Source: an uncultured Flavobacteriales bacterium
GTDB taxonomy: Bacteria > Bacteroidota > Bacteroidia > Flavobacteriales_D > Sanyastnellaceae
Length of the DNA stretch: 6,150 bases
Direction of reading: 5' to 3'
Assembly: GCA_937897625.1 (NCBI GenBank)
Contig: CALCNZ010000263.1
Coordinates: forward strand, 1-6,150
In this document: positions 1 to 6,150 of the stretch, piece after piece
Numbering within the stretch: position 1 is the first letter of the stretch
How the letters are laid out: every line of letters starts with the position of its first letter
Translations under genes and position numbers: made by a program
Notes under the pieces: model-generated
Seen by the model: the letters and a program-made list of their open reading frames with translations, nothing else
Told to the model about the DNA's origin: nothing
Database searches by the model: none

Positions 1-2125
1 CGCCATAAACTTGAACCAAATTGCCTTCAAAGAAATAACGAGAAACCGGAAGTGTAATCGCGTTTCCTGTCGCGTAAACAAAAACAAACCCCAAATCTAC
101 GCGAGGAGATAAGGTGTACATAAGCACAACATTTAGATCGTGTCTGCGATCCCATCGGGTTGGATAAGCCTTGCCGTTGTTCACTTCTTCAAACACACGC
201 ATAGTCTTTGCCCAAGTATAACCCACCCATCCAGAGAAATCGCCCATTCTTTTCTTTATGAAAAACTCGGCGCCATAACTGTAGCCTCTTCCAAAAACCA
301 AGAGGTTGTCTATGTTGTCTCCAACGGTTTGGTCTGGGCTAGAACCCTCTTTGTAATCGCTTTGGTGACGCATGTCTTTGTAGTACAATTCAACACTCGA
401 TTCCCAGGTGTCATCGAAGAAATTCCGGAAATAACCGGCACTAATTTGCGAAGCCACTTGAGGCTTCAGTCTGTCAGTACTCGGAAGCCAAACATCGGTA
501 GGAAGCGAAGAAGGCGAAAGGCTGGTAAGCGTAATGAATTGAAGATTGCGTGATAAGGAAAACTTGAAACTCGATTGCTTGTTAATGGCATATCGCGCAT
601 TGAGGCGAGGCTCGAACCCAGCATACGCTGCAACTTTTTCGTTCTTCGCGTAAACAGTTGTTATGGCTGTTGTAGCGCTTCCCACGGAGGAAGTAGAGGC
701 CGGGTAGGTATAGCGTGTAAACGGACCAACATGCATGAAATAAGGGATGCGCACGCCTGCGTTTATTCTCCATTTTTCGTTAATGTCGAAATCATCTTGA
801 AAATAAGCAGCAGTTTCATGTGAATACAATTTCACCTGTTCGCCTAAATCGAAATTAACGTCTCCGCTTGAAGCGTAGGTGTTGTTGGGAGTGAATCTAT
901 GAAACGTATAATCTGCACCCCATTTAATTCGGTGAACGGGATTCGGAAAATAGCTCCACTGAATCTTCGCGCCGTAATCGCGAATGCCGCTGCTTAATCC
1001 GAAACTGAACGCGTCTTGTTTTCCTTGAAATTGAAACTTATAATCTGTGTAAGTAAGAATTGCGTTCATGAAAAGTTTATTCCCCGATTGGTGGGCCCAA
1101 CGCACGGTACCCGTTGTATTGCCCCACGGAATGCGTGTTGAAAAACCACCCTTTGAACTGTTGAATGTGAACACATCTTTTCCAGTATACATGCTCACAA
1201 AAAGTTGATCGCGATTGGAAAGTCTGTAATTGAATTTGGCATTTAAGTCATAGAAGTAATAGCCAGAACCACTGAATCCGCCGCCTGATTTCATGAAGGG
1301 TTTTGCAAGGACATCTATGTAGGTTCTTCTTCCCGAAATAATAAACGAGGAAGTATCTTTTTTTATAGGGCCTTCAACCGTAAATCTACTTGCGATTGTT
1401 CCAATACCGCCCGCACCGTGATAGGACTTGCTGTTTCCTTCCTTCAAATTAATATCAAGAACAGATGAAAGTCTTCCGCCATAAGAAGCGGGACCACCAC
1501 CTTTGGTGATTTCAATATTTTTAACGGCATCTGCATTGAATACACTAAAGAATCCAAAGAGATGTGAGGCGTTGTAGACTGTAGAATTATCGAGTAGAAT
1601 TAAATTCTGATCTACACCACCACCGCGAACATAAAATCCCGCATTTCCTTCGCCGCTACTCTGAACGCCCGGAAGCAGGGTAATGGTTTTTAAAATATCG
1701 ACCTCACCGAAAATAACCGGAATTTTTTTTATCTGGTCAATTCCAATTTCAATTTTCCCCATGTCGGTGCTGCCAACATTGTCTTTGCGCGTGCCTTCAA
1801 TAATGACAGGGCCGCCGGTGAACGAAATGGGACTCAACTCAAAGTCTTTGTGAAGGTTGGTACTTAGTTTTATGGAAGATGTGAGCGTTTCATAGCCCAC
1901 ACAACGAAGTTCCATTTCGTAATTTCCAACAGGAAGTGTGATTGAGTAGAAGCCGAAGCTGTTGGTTACCGCGCCGCTGTTCTTGCTTTTTATGATTACT
2001 GTTGCGCCAATAATACTTTCGCCTGTTGAATTATCGCGCACCTCACCACTCACCGCGTAGTTCTGAGCAAATGCGTTCATTTCAAATAAAACAGAGAAGA
2101 GTAAAAGAAATAGGCCTTTTTTCAT
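1..2125 (-). CDS. TonB-dependent outer-membrane receptor with N-terminal carboxypeptidase-like regulatory domain (3' end outside window)
   Basis: Seen: 708 codons are open on the minus strand from an ATG at 2125 to the left edge, with no stop or frameshift. Residues 1-20 form a signal peptide (MKK, hydrophobic core, AFA before Q21). Residues 22-100 match a carboxypeptidase-D-like regulatory domain (SGEVRD..TGE, GATV, GFYSI..PVGNYEMEL, VGYET). VIIEGTRK near 108 fits the TonB-box position. Residues about 125-230 are the plug: LLPGVQSSGEG, FYVRGGGVDQNLILLD, IEITKGGGPASYGGRLSSVLDI. The rest is beta-barrel, with YFQDDFDINEKWRINAGVR at 441-459 and WDRRHDLN at 658-665. Known: such receptors take up ligands too large for porins, using TonB-ExbBD energy. 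Family lengths suggest roughly 70-90 residues are missing. No SusD-like lipoprotein is seen upstream, so a Sus-type glycan role is not supported by this window, though the region beyond its 3' end is unseen. The substrate cannot be inferred. The start is chosen because it gives a complete signal peptide. Confidence 0.96.
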   Translation of the reverse strand, partial: MKKGLFLLLFSVLFEMNAFAQNYAVSGEVRDNSTGESIIGATVIIKSKNSGAVTNSFGFYSITLPVGNYEMELRCVGYETLTSSIKLSTNLHKDFELSPISFTGGPVIIEGTRKDNVGSTDMGKIEIGIDQIKKIPVIFGEVDILKTITLLPGVQSSGEGNAGFYVRGGGVDQNLILLDNSTVYNASHLFGFFSVFNADAVKNIEITKGGGPASYGGRLSSVLDINLKEGNSKSYHGAGGIGTIASRFTVEGPIKKDTSSFIISGRRTYIDVLAKPFMKSGGGFSGSGYYFYDLNAKFNYRLSNRDQLFVSMYTGKDVFTFNSSKGGFSTRIPWGNTTGTVRWAHQSGNKLFMNAILTYTDYKFQFQGKQDAFSFGLSSGIRDYGAKIQWSYFPNPVHRIKWGADYTFHRFTPNNTYASSGDVNFDLGEQVKLYSHETAAYFQDDFDINEKWRINAGVRIPYFMHVGPFTRYTYPASTSSVGSATTAITTVYAKNEKVAAYAGFEPRLNARYAINKQSSFKFSLSRNLQFITLTSLSPSSLPTDVWLPSTDRLKPQVASQISAGYFRNFFDDTWESSVELYYKDMRHQSDYKEGSSPDQTVGDNIDNLLVFGRGYSYGAEFFIKKRMGDFSGWVGYTWAKTMRVFEEVNNGKAYPTRWDRRHDLNVVLMYTLSPRVDLGFVFVYATGNAITLPVSRYFFEGNLVQVYG

Positions 2126-2141
2126 GTTGAAATTTCGAGTG

Positions 2142-2170
2142 CGAAGTTAATTCGATACTACGAGAGCAAA
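2142..2170 (-). promoter_or_regulatory. Candidate Bacteroidota-type promoter for the TonB-dependent receptor
   Basis: On the minus strand, TTTG (2170-2167) is followed after 17 nt by TAACTTCG (2149-2142). This approximates the phylum's housekeeping promoter, a -33 TTTG or TTG and a -7 TAnnTTTG separated by about 17-23 nt, with one mismatch in the -7 box. The -7 box ends 16 nt before the ATG, so the leader would be only about 10-13 nt. This is a match by eye in an AT-rich region; no transcript data are available. Confidence 0.5.
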
Positions 2171-2199
2171 CATTATTTTTTTCAATTTGTTCTACATTG

Positions 2200-2207
2200 T
2201 AATTTCG
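2200..2207 (+). promoter_or_regulatory. Candidate -7 element for the DUF5916 gene
   Basis: TAATTTCG lies 7 nt ahead of the ATG at 2215 and matches TAnnTTTG with one mismatch. No TTG is found at the expected 17-23 nt upstream; the TTTG at 2186-2189 is only 10 nt away. The upstream half is therefore weak or absent. If real, transcription would begin within a few bases of the start codon, giving an almost leaderless mRNA. No convincing Shine-Dalgarno sequence precedes this ATG, which fits that picture. Confidence 0.35.
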
Positions 2208-2214
2208 CGGTCGA

Positions 2215-4686
2215 ATGAAGAAATCTCTTGCGCTTCTTGTTGTTTTTCACCTCGCTTTTTTGGCCGTGGGCCAACTTGCAAATAGAACCACTTATGCGGT
2301 GAGAGCGGAAAAGGCGCCGGTTTTAGACGGGTTGTTGAATGAAGAGGCTTGGTCGAAGGCGCCTGTGACCGATCAATTTTGGGGCATTCAGCCCTTCCCG
2401 GGAAAGCTTCAGCCCTACAAAACAGAAGTTCGTGTGCTGTATACGCACGAAGCGCTTTACATTGGTATCTATGCGTACGACCCTTCGCCCGATAGCATTC
2501 TGCAGCAGCTTTCAGGAAGAGACGGTGATGGGAATTCAGATTATGTTGGGGTGGCGTTGAATTGCTACAAAGACGGGGTAACGGGATATATGTTCGCGGT
2601 TTCTCCACGCGGAGAGCAATACGACGCAAGACAATCGGCAAATGGCGAGGATGCCTCTTGGAATGCTGTATGGGATTGCAAAACAAAGATTGTGAAAGAC
2701 GGGTGGATAGCGGAGTTTAAAATTCCTTATGCTGCTTTACGTTTCCCGAATTTGCCGGAACAGCATTGGCACGTGAACTTTGTGAGAGAAATACGAAGAA
2801 CGCGCATTCAAGCAAATTGGAGTTTTGTAGACCCAGCTGGCGCAGGCTTTTTAGCTCAAATGGGACATTTGAAAGGAATCTCGGGCATTGTGCCACCGAA
2901 GCGGGTGTTTTTCTATCCGTATGTTTCGACATACAGTAAAAAGGAACAAAACGGCGCGAATCAGTTCGCTTACAACGGTGGAATGGATCTGAAGATAGGT
3001 TTGAATGAGGCCTACACGCTAGATGCTACGCTCATTCCCGATTTCGGACAAACAATCAGCGATCAACTTATATTAAATCTTACACCTTACGAAATTCAAT
3101 TCCAAGACAACCGTCAATTCTTCAACGAAGGGCTGGAACTTTTTTCACGCGGTGGAATTTTTTATTCGCGCAGGGTAGGAGGAAGACCATTGAATGCATA
3201 TGATGTTAGCGCGAAGTTGGATTCGAATGAGCAAATTCTCAGCAATCCCATGCAGACGCAATTGCTCAATGCAACCAAAATTTCAGGAAGAAATAGCAAG
3301 GGCTTGGCTGTTGCATTCTTCAATGCAATAACAAAGGAAACCTTTGCAGAAGTTGAAAATACGCAGTCACACACCACACGGAAAATAATTACCAATCCGC
3401 TAACCAACTACAACGTGCTGGTGGTCGATCAGAATCTTCCCAATAAATCGCAGATTTCGCTAACCAATACGAGTGTTATTCGCAAAGGAAGTAGTTACGA
3501 TGCGAACGTTACAGCGCTGCAAACACGTTTGCTCAATAAAGCGAATTCATTCGCTTTTTCCGCTTCAGGTGCGCTGAGTTCGAAAATGGGGTTAGATTTT
3601 TTTGGAAACACTCCCGAAAATAAATTGGGACACCGCTACAGTGTCGACCTCTCTAAGATTAGCGGAAACTTCACCTTTTCTGTGAATCACTATACAGAGA
3701 GCAACACCTACGATCCCAATGACTTGGGTTTTCTTCAAGCGAACAATGAACAGGTCAATTCAGGAACCGTAGGGTATGCGATTTACAAACCTTTTTGGAA
3801 GTTGAACAAGGCATGGACAAATTTCACCTACTCTCGCTCCAACCTTTATCTCCCAAGAACATTTACTTCGAATTATATTGAAGGAGAATTCACAGCTATC
3901 ACAAAGAAATTTCTCTACATCAGCTTGAACTACGATTCGAAACCTACAAGGGGATTTGATTTCTTCGAGCCTCGTGTAGCGGGAATGAAATTCCAAACCT
4001 ACAAGTATTTCCGAGGCGGTGCATACATAAGTTCCGATTACCGAAAGCGATTGGCTATTGACGCCGGAACTGGTTACGGTGTCTACGAAAACGAGGGCAG
4101 ATACGTTTTCAATTGGCGCATTGCTCCGCGCTTTCGTTTAAACGACAAATGGATGTTCACTTACGTATACAGCAGACAGCAACATTTCAACGATTTAGGA
4201 TTCGCTACGTTTAACGGCTACGATCCTGTTTTTGGAAAGCGCGATGCAATCTCTCATACAAATGTGCTAACCATTGCTTTTGCTTTCAATCCGGTAAACA
4301 GCATGAATGTCAGATTTCGTCACTATTGGGGCTATTCAAAGTACCATGAATTCTACGGGTTGAATAGCGATGGATCACTTGGATCTACAACCTACAACGG
4401 ATACAACGCTGAGGCCAACGATTATTCTTTGGCTAATCGGAATTTCAATTCATTGACGGTTGATTTGTTTTACCGCTGGATCTTCCGCCCAGGAAGCGAA
4501 ATGATCTTCGCCTGGAAATACGCAATTATTCACGAAGACAACCATGTGGAAGCAAGCCTTCTCACAGATTTCAGTCAAACCACGCAACTGCCATTCAGCA
4601 ACTCGGTATCAGTTAGAATGATCTATTTCCTCGATTATCGCATGCTTTCCAAAAACAAAGGGGAAGGGGTGTACAAGTACCAATAA
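2215..4686 (+). CDS. DUF5916 outer-membrane protein with N-terminal CBM9-like domain
   Basis: Seen: 823 residues. Residues 1-19 are a signal peptide (MKKSLALLVVFHLAFL, cleavage likely at AVG before Q20). Residues about 28-215 resemble carbohydrate-binding family 9: APVLDGLLNEEAW at 34-46, TEVRVLYTHEALYIGIYAYD at 70-89, and WIAEFKIPYAALRF at 164-177. The core that identifies DUF5916 is at about 268-322: TLIPDFGQTISDQ, NLTPYEIQFQDNRQFFNEG, and FYSRRVGG. The remaining 500 residues alternate aromatic and polar strands (for example FTFSVNHYTESNTYDPNDLG and MNVRFRHYWGYSKYHEFYG), as expected for an outer-membrane beta-barrel. Known: DUF5916 is widespread in Bacteroidota and its role is not established to my knowledge. 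The CBM9-like fold suggests binding of a glycan or other ligand at the cell surface or periplasm, which is inference. Length is normal and the gene looks intact. It is transcribed away from the TonB receptor and is followed 58 bp later by the sigma factor gene. Confidence 0.93.
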   Translation: MKKSLALLVVFHLAFLAVGQLANRTTYAVRAEKAPVLDGLLNEEAWSKAPVTDQFWGIQPFPGKLQPYKTEVRVLYTHEALYIGIYAYDPSPDSILQQLSGRDGDGNSDYVGVALNCYKDGVTGYMFAVSPRGEQYDARQSANGEDASWNAVWDCKTKIVKDGWIAEFKIPYAALRFPNLPEQHWHVNFVREIRRTRIQANWSFVDPAGAGFLAQMGHLKGISGIVPPKRVFFYPYVSTYSKKEQNGANQFAYNGGMDLKIGLNEAYTLDATLIPDFGQTISDQLILNLTPYEIQFQDNRQFFNEGLELFSRGGIFYSRRVGGRPLNAYDVSAKLDSNEQILSNPMQTQLLNATKISGRNSKGLAVAFFNAITKETFAEVENTQSHTTRKIITNPLTNYNVLVVDQNLPNKSQISLTNTSVIRKGSSYDANVTALQTRLLNKANSFAFSASGALSSKMGLDFFGNTPENKLGHRYSVDLSKISGNFTFSVNHYTESNTYDPNDLGFLQANNEQVNSGTVGYAIYKPFWKLNKAWTNFTYSRSNLYLPRTFTSNYIEGEFTAITKKFLYISLNYDSKPTRGFDFFEPRVAGMKFQTYKYFRGGAYISSDYRKRLAIDAGTGYGVYENEGRYVFNWRIAPRFRLNDKWMFTYVYSRQQHFNDLGFATFNGYDPVFGKRDAISHTNVLTIAFAFNPVNSMNVRFRHYWGYSKYHEFYGLNSDGSLGSTTYNGYNAEANDYSLANRNFNSLTVDLFYRWIFRPGSEMIFAWKYAIIHEDNHVEASLLTDFSQTTQLPFSNSVSVRMIYFLDYRMLSKNKGEGVYKYQ

Positions 4687-4744
4687 ATTCTTTTAATTTT
4701 AAGCGTGCAACCCTTTTGTAAAGGTGCTTGTCTTTGAGGTAAGA
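4687..4744. other. Short intergenic region before the sigma factor gene
   Basis: These 58 bp begin AT-rich (through about 4702) and then hold the ECF-like promoter described separately. A small inverted repeat, CCTTT-TGT-AAAGG (4712-4724), lies in the spacer of that promoter. It is too short, and lacks a following T-run, to be called a terminator for the DUF5916 gene. Read-through from DUF5916 into the sigma gene is therefore possible. Confidence 0.7.
4706..4733 (+). promoter_or_regulatory. Candidate ECF-type (autoregulatory) promoter of the sigma factor operon
   Basis: TGCAACC (4706-4712) is followed after 17 nt by GTCT (4730-4733). ECF promoters characteristically have an AAC-containing -35 box and a short GTC-like -10 box about 16-17 nt apart, and ECF operons are often transcribed by their own sigma factor. 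The predicted transcription start falls near 4739-4741, a few bases before the ATG at 4745. The same pair was not found ahead of the other genes in the window. Assignment to this sigma factor is inference from position and motif type. Confidence 0.55.
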
Positions 4745-5299
4745 ATGGAAGAAAAAGAGCTCATACAATTGTGTATTCGCGGCGATAAAACCGCGCATCA
4801 CTTGTTGTACAAGAAGTTTTCTTCTATGGTTTTTGGAATCTGTTTGCGTTATGCGAAGAACAAAATGGAAGCTGAAGACACCATGCAAGAAGTTTTTGTA
4901 AAGATTTACAACCATTTGAAGGACTATCAATCTGCTGGAAGTTTCGAAGGGTGGGTAAGGAGAATTTCGGTGAACGCTGCCATTACAAGTTACAGAAAGA
5001 ATTTGCGAGGAAGATTTCAAGATGAAATAGATGATCGCTCTGAATATGCGACAAGTTTGGTGGAGCATCACGATATAGATTACACCATGGAAGAGCTCAT
5101 GAGCTGTGTGCAAGCGCTTCCCGATGGATACCGCACCGTATTTAATTTGTATGCTGTTGAAGGCTACAAACACAAAGAAATTGCCGAGATGTTGGAAATA
5201 GATGTGAACACATCGAAGTCTCAATTTTCACGAGCAAAGGGACATTTACAAAAGGCACTCTTGGAATTAAGTGCAAGAAAAATACCTGTAGTAGGATAA
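4745..5299 (+). CDS. ECF-family RNA polymerase sigma factor (sigma-70 regions 2 and 4)
   Basis: Seen: 184 residues from ATG 4745. Region 2 spans about 20-86: YKKFSSMVFGICLRYAKN, the classic AEDTMQEVFVKIY (43-55, core-polymerase and -10 recognition), then GSFEGWVRRISVNAAITSYRK. Region 4 spans about 115-172: ALPDGYRTVFNLYAVEGYKHKEIAEML followed by the recognition helix around NTSKSQFSRAKGHLQKAL. Region 3 is absent, as in ECF factors, and the length is typical. It would direct polymerase to a small regulon, often including its own operon. An in-frame GTG at 4724 would add seven residues (VLVFEVR), but that codon lies inside the candidate promoter, and the residues after ATG 4745 (MEEKELIQLCIRGD) fit the family's usual start. 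A GAGG at 4736-4739 lies 5 nt ahead of this ATG. The next gene starts 4 nt after the stop, so the two are almost certainly co-transcribed. I cannot assign a named ECF group. Confidence 0.95.
   Translation: MEEKELIQLCIRGDKTAHHLLYKKFSSMVFGICLRYAKNKMEAEDTMQEVFVKIYNHLKDYQSAGSFEGWVRRISVNAAITSYRKNLRGRFQDEIDDRSEYATSLVEHHDIDYTMEELMSCVQALPDGYRTVFNLYAVEGYKHKEIAEMLEIDVNTSKSQFSRAKGHLQKALLELSARKIPVVG
5293..5296 (+). promoter_or_regulatory. Possible ribosome binding site of the membrane regulator gene
   Basis: AGGA lies 7 nt ahead of ATG 5304, inside the last codons of the sigma factor gene. It supports this start and translational linkage of the two genes, although Bacteroidota depend little on Shine-Dalgarno pairing. 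Confidence 0.4.
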
Positions 5300-5303
5300 G
5301 ATT

Positions 5304-5867
5304 ATGGAAAACTTAATGAATAAAGTCGCAAACGACTTAAAGAATTTCGCTCCACAGGCTCCCGCCGGAATGGAAGAGCGTATTCAAAAAGCTTTGATCA
5401 AGAAAAAATCGTTCTGGACTTTTTCTTGGTATACAATGAATGTCTATGTTGTGGGCTTGCTGGGCATAGGCGCAATAGCATGGATGCTTTCGAATAAAGC
5501 CACTAAAGTTGAAGTGGCACAGTTGAATGCACCTCAGGTAAATAATGAAGTTTCCATTCAGCCAGCACCAGAGGTGAAGAATGTTCAAAGTAATGTTCCT
5601 GTAATTAACTCTTCTCAAAAATCGGTAAAGTCCTCTTCTGAAGAGGTGCATCCAATAACTCAAATCACACAAGCAGAGCTAGAGCCAACGCAAGATTATA
5701 GAGATTTGCCGGCTGAACCCACCGTTACTGTTCAACCAGAAGTAGAAGTTGCTGATAAGATTGAGATTCAAAAAATGCCTGAAGAGATTCAAGTGCCCAA
5801 AGTGAAGTCTGAAGTTATTAAGCCAAAAGGAAGAACACTCAAGTTGACGAGACTAACTGGCAAGTGA
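5304..5867 (+). CDS. Single-pass membrane protein, probable anti-sigma or cognate regulator of the ECF factor
   Basis: Seen: 187 residues. A short N-terminal part (1-about 42) carries NFAPQAPAGMEERIQKAL at 14-31 and a KKK cluster at 33-35. One membrane segment follows (about 45-62, VYVVGLLGIGAIAWML), with the basic cluster placing the N-terminus in the cytoplasm. Residues 65-187 form a predicted periplasmic tail rich in P, V, E, Q and K (for example QPEVEVADKIEIQKMPEE), with no evident fold, ending in the basic KPKGRTLKLTRLTGK. There is no cysteine and a single histidine, so the zinc anti-sigma motif (H-x3-C-x2-C) is absent. Known from memory: Bacteroidota ECF genes are often followed by such proteins with an F-x-P-x-x-P-x-G/W-x-x-I motif before one membrane helix. 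Inference: it holds the sigma factor at the inner membrane until an envelope signal arrives. It could instead be a scaffold without anti-sigma activity. It starts 4 nt after the sigma factor stop, and the next gene follows 20 nt later. Confidence 0.75.
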   Translation: MENLMNKVANDLKNFAPQAPAGMEERIQKALIKKKSFWTFSWYTMNVYVVGLLGIGAIAWMLSNKATKVEVAQLNAPQVNNEVSIQPAPEVKNVQSNVPVINSSQKSVKSSSEEVHPITQITQAELEPTQDYRDLPAEPTVTVQPEVEVADKIEIQKMPEEIQVPKVKSEVIKPKGRTLKLTRLTGK

Positions 5868-5872
5868 TTCCG

Positions 5873-5880
5873 TACCTTCG
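5873..5880 (+). promoter_or_regulatory. Candidate -7 element ahead of the exported-protein gene
   Basis: TACCTTCG lies 7 nt ahead of ATG 5888, at the same distance as TAATTTCG ahead of the DUF5916 gene, and matches TAnnTTTG with one mismatch. The nearest upstream TTG (5844-5846) is 26 nt away, slightly outside the usual 17-23 range. It could give an internal promoter within the sigma operon, or be chance. Confidence 0.3.
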
Positions 5881-5887
5881 CGTTGTT

Positions 5888-6150
5888 ATGCGGAATTTTT
5901 TTATACTTTTGTCATTCCTCTTATTCGCCCAATATTCATGGGCTTTCGCTGTTTCAGACACCTTAATTATTGATGGTGAAGTTATTTATTTAGAAGAACA
6001 AGATGCGCCAATTACCGATTCGTTGAGTCATTCACGAATGAGAGATTTCAAAAATTTTTATACGGGGTTATTATCCGCGTATTATAAGGGTTGTTTCCCA
6101 AAAATGCCCTGTTATGAACGGTTTGTATACCTGATGCAAAGAGCTATTTT
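5888..6150 (+). CDS. Exported protein of unknown function (3' end outside window)
   Basis: Seen: 87 codons open to the right edge. Residues 1-21 form a signal peptide (MRNFFILLSFLLFAQYSWAF, with AFA before V22). The mature part begins VSDTLIIDGEVIYLEE and has two cysteines, C69 and C75 (GCFPKMPCYERF). The hydrophobic N-terminus with a small-residue cleavage site, ATG start and 20-bp gap after the membrane regulator make this a real gene. In Bacteroidota, the third gene of a sigma and membrane-regulator cluster is often an outer-membrane beta-barrel or other exported protein, and a D-T-L-I-I-D-G-type start reminds me of such proteins, but too little is visible to assign a family. Its place suggests it is the envelope partner or target of the sigma system, which is inference. 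No Shine-Dalgarno sequence is apparent. Confidence 0.75.
   Translation, partial: MRNFFILLSFLLFAQYSWAFAVSDTLIIDGEVIYLEEQDAPITDSLSHSRMRDFKNFYTGLLSAYYKGCFPKMPCYERFVYLMQRAI

Larger units (their letters stand above)
2126..2214. other. Divergent intergenic region between the receptor and DUF5916 genes
   Basis: This 89-bp stretch separates two genes transcribed outward, so it must hold both promoters unless transcription starts elsewhere. It is AT-rich, with a T-run at 2175-2182, and includes a perfect 8-bp palindrome GAAATTTC at 2129-2136 just ahead of the receptor start. Candidate promoter elements are listed separately. I see no clear long inverted repeat that would mark an operator and no RNA gene. 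Confidence 0.85.

Noticed and set aside
140..823. Two plus-strand open frames (140-553 and 575-823) inside the receptor gene
   Set aside because: They lie antisense to a continuous, recognisable TonB-receptor frame, have no domain-like composition, and are explained as chance open frames.
1..2125. SusC-type glycan importer assignment for the receptor
   Set aside because: No SusD-like lipoprotein or glycoside hydrolase is seen in the window, and the plug sequence fits the general receptor family with a regulatory domain; the region beyond its 3' end is not visible.
2192..2686. Minus-strand 164-codon open frame over the DUF5916 start
   Set aside because: It is antisense to the signal peptide and CBM9-like domain, is rich in H, P and R in a non-protein-like way, and overlaps the divergent promoter region.
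4712..4724. CCTTT-TGT-AAAGG hairpin as a terminator after the DUF5916 gene
   Set aside because: The stem is only 5 bp, no T-run follows, and it falls inside a better-supported promoter arrangement.
4724..4744. GTG at 4724 as the sigma factor start
   Set aside because: It lies inside the candidate promoter spacer, adds residues unlike family N-termini, and an ATG with a nearby GAGG follows at 4745.
4613..5224. Minus-strand 203-codon open frame over the sigma factor
   Set aside because: The plus strand there encodes clear sigma regions 2 and 4; the antisense product has no recognisable motif.
1..6150. Mobile element, CRISPR array, tRNA or riboswitch
   Set aside because: No transposase or integrase frame, no regularly spaced repeats, no cloverleaf-like sequence, and intergenic gaps of 89 bp or less leave little room for structured RNA.

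Overview
The window looks like a chromosomal segment from a member of the Bacteroidota. Evidence: a TonB-dependent receptor with an N-terminal carboxypeptidase-D-like regulatory domain, a DUF5916 outer-membrane protein (a family typical of this phylum), promoter-like TAnnTTyG hexamer variants just ahead of start codons, mostly weak Shine-Dalgarno sites, and moderate, slightly AT-rich composition. I cannot name the genus; a Flavobacteriales-like lineage is a guess.

Layout. From the left edge to 2125, on the minus strand, lies a TonB-dependent receptor whose last part is cut off by the window edge; 708 residues are visible and read through without a frameshift. An 89-bp divergent intergenic region (2126-2214) separates it from a plus-strand 823-residue secreted protein with a CBM9-like N-terminal domain and a DUF5916 beta-barrel region (2215-4686). 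After a 58-bp gap comes a compact plus-strand cluster: an ECF RNA polymerase sigma factor (4745-5299), a single-pass membrane protein that is probably its regulator (5304-5867), and the first 87 codons of a small secreted protein that runs off the right edge (5888-6150).

How the parts may work together. The left half encodes two outer-membrane proteins transcribed away from each other from one short promoter region; shared regulation is possible but not shown. The right half has the order sigma factor, membrane protein, exported protein, which is a common Bacteroidota arrangement for a cell-envelope signalling unit. The sigma gene is preceded by a GCAACC-N17-GTCT arrangement that resembles a self-recognised ECF promoter. 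Three other genes carry a TAnnTTCG element within 16 bp of their start, suggesting very short or absent leaders.

No rRNA, tRNA, insertion sequence, CRISPR array, riboswitch or strong intrinsic terminator was seen, and no gene-free stretch exceeds 89 bp. The window looks like ordinary Bacteroidota envelope and regulatory genes. The least understood parts are the DUF5916 protein, the regulator without a zinc anti-sigma motif, and the truncated exported protein.
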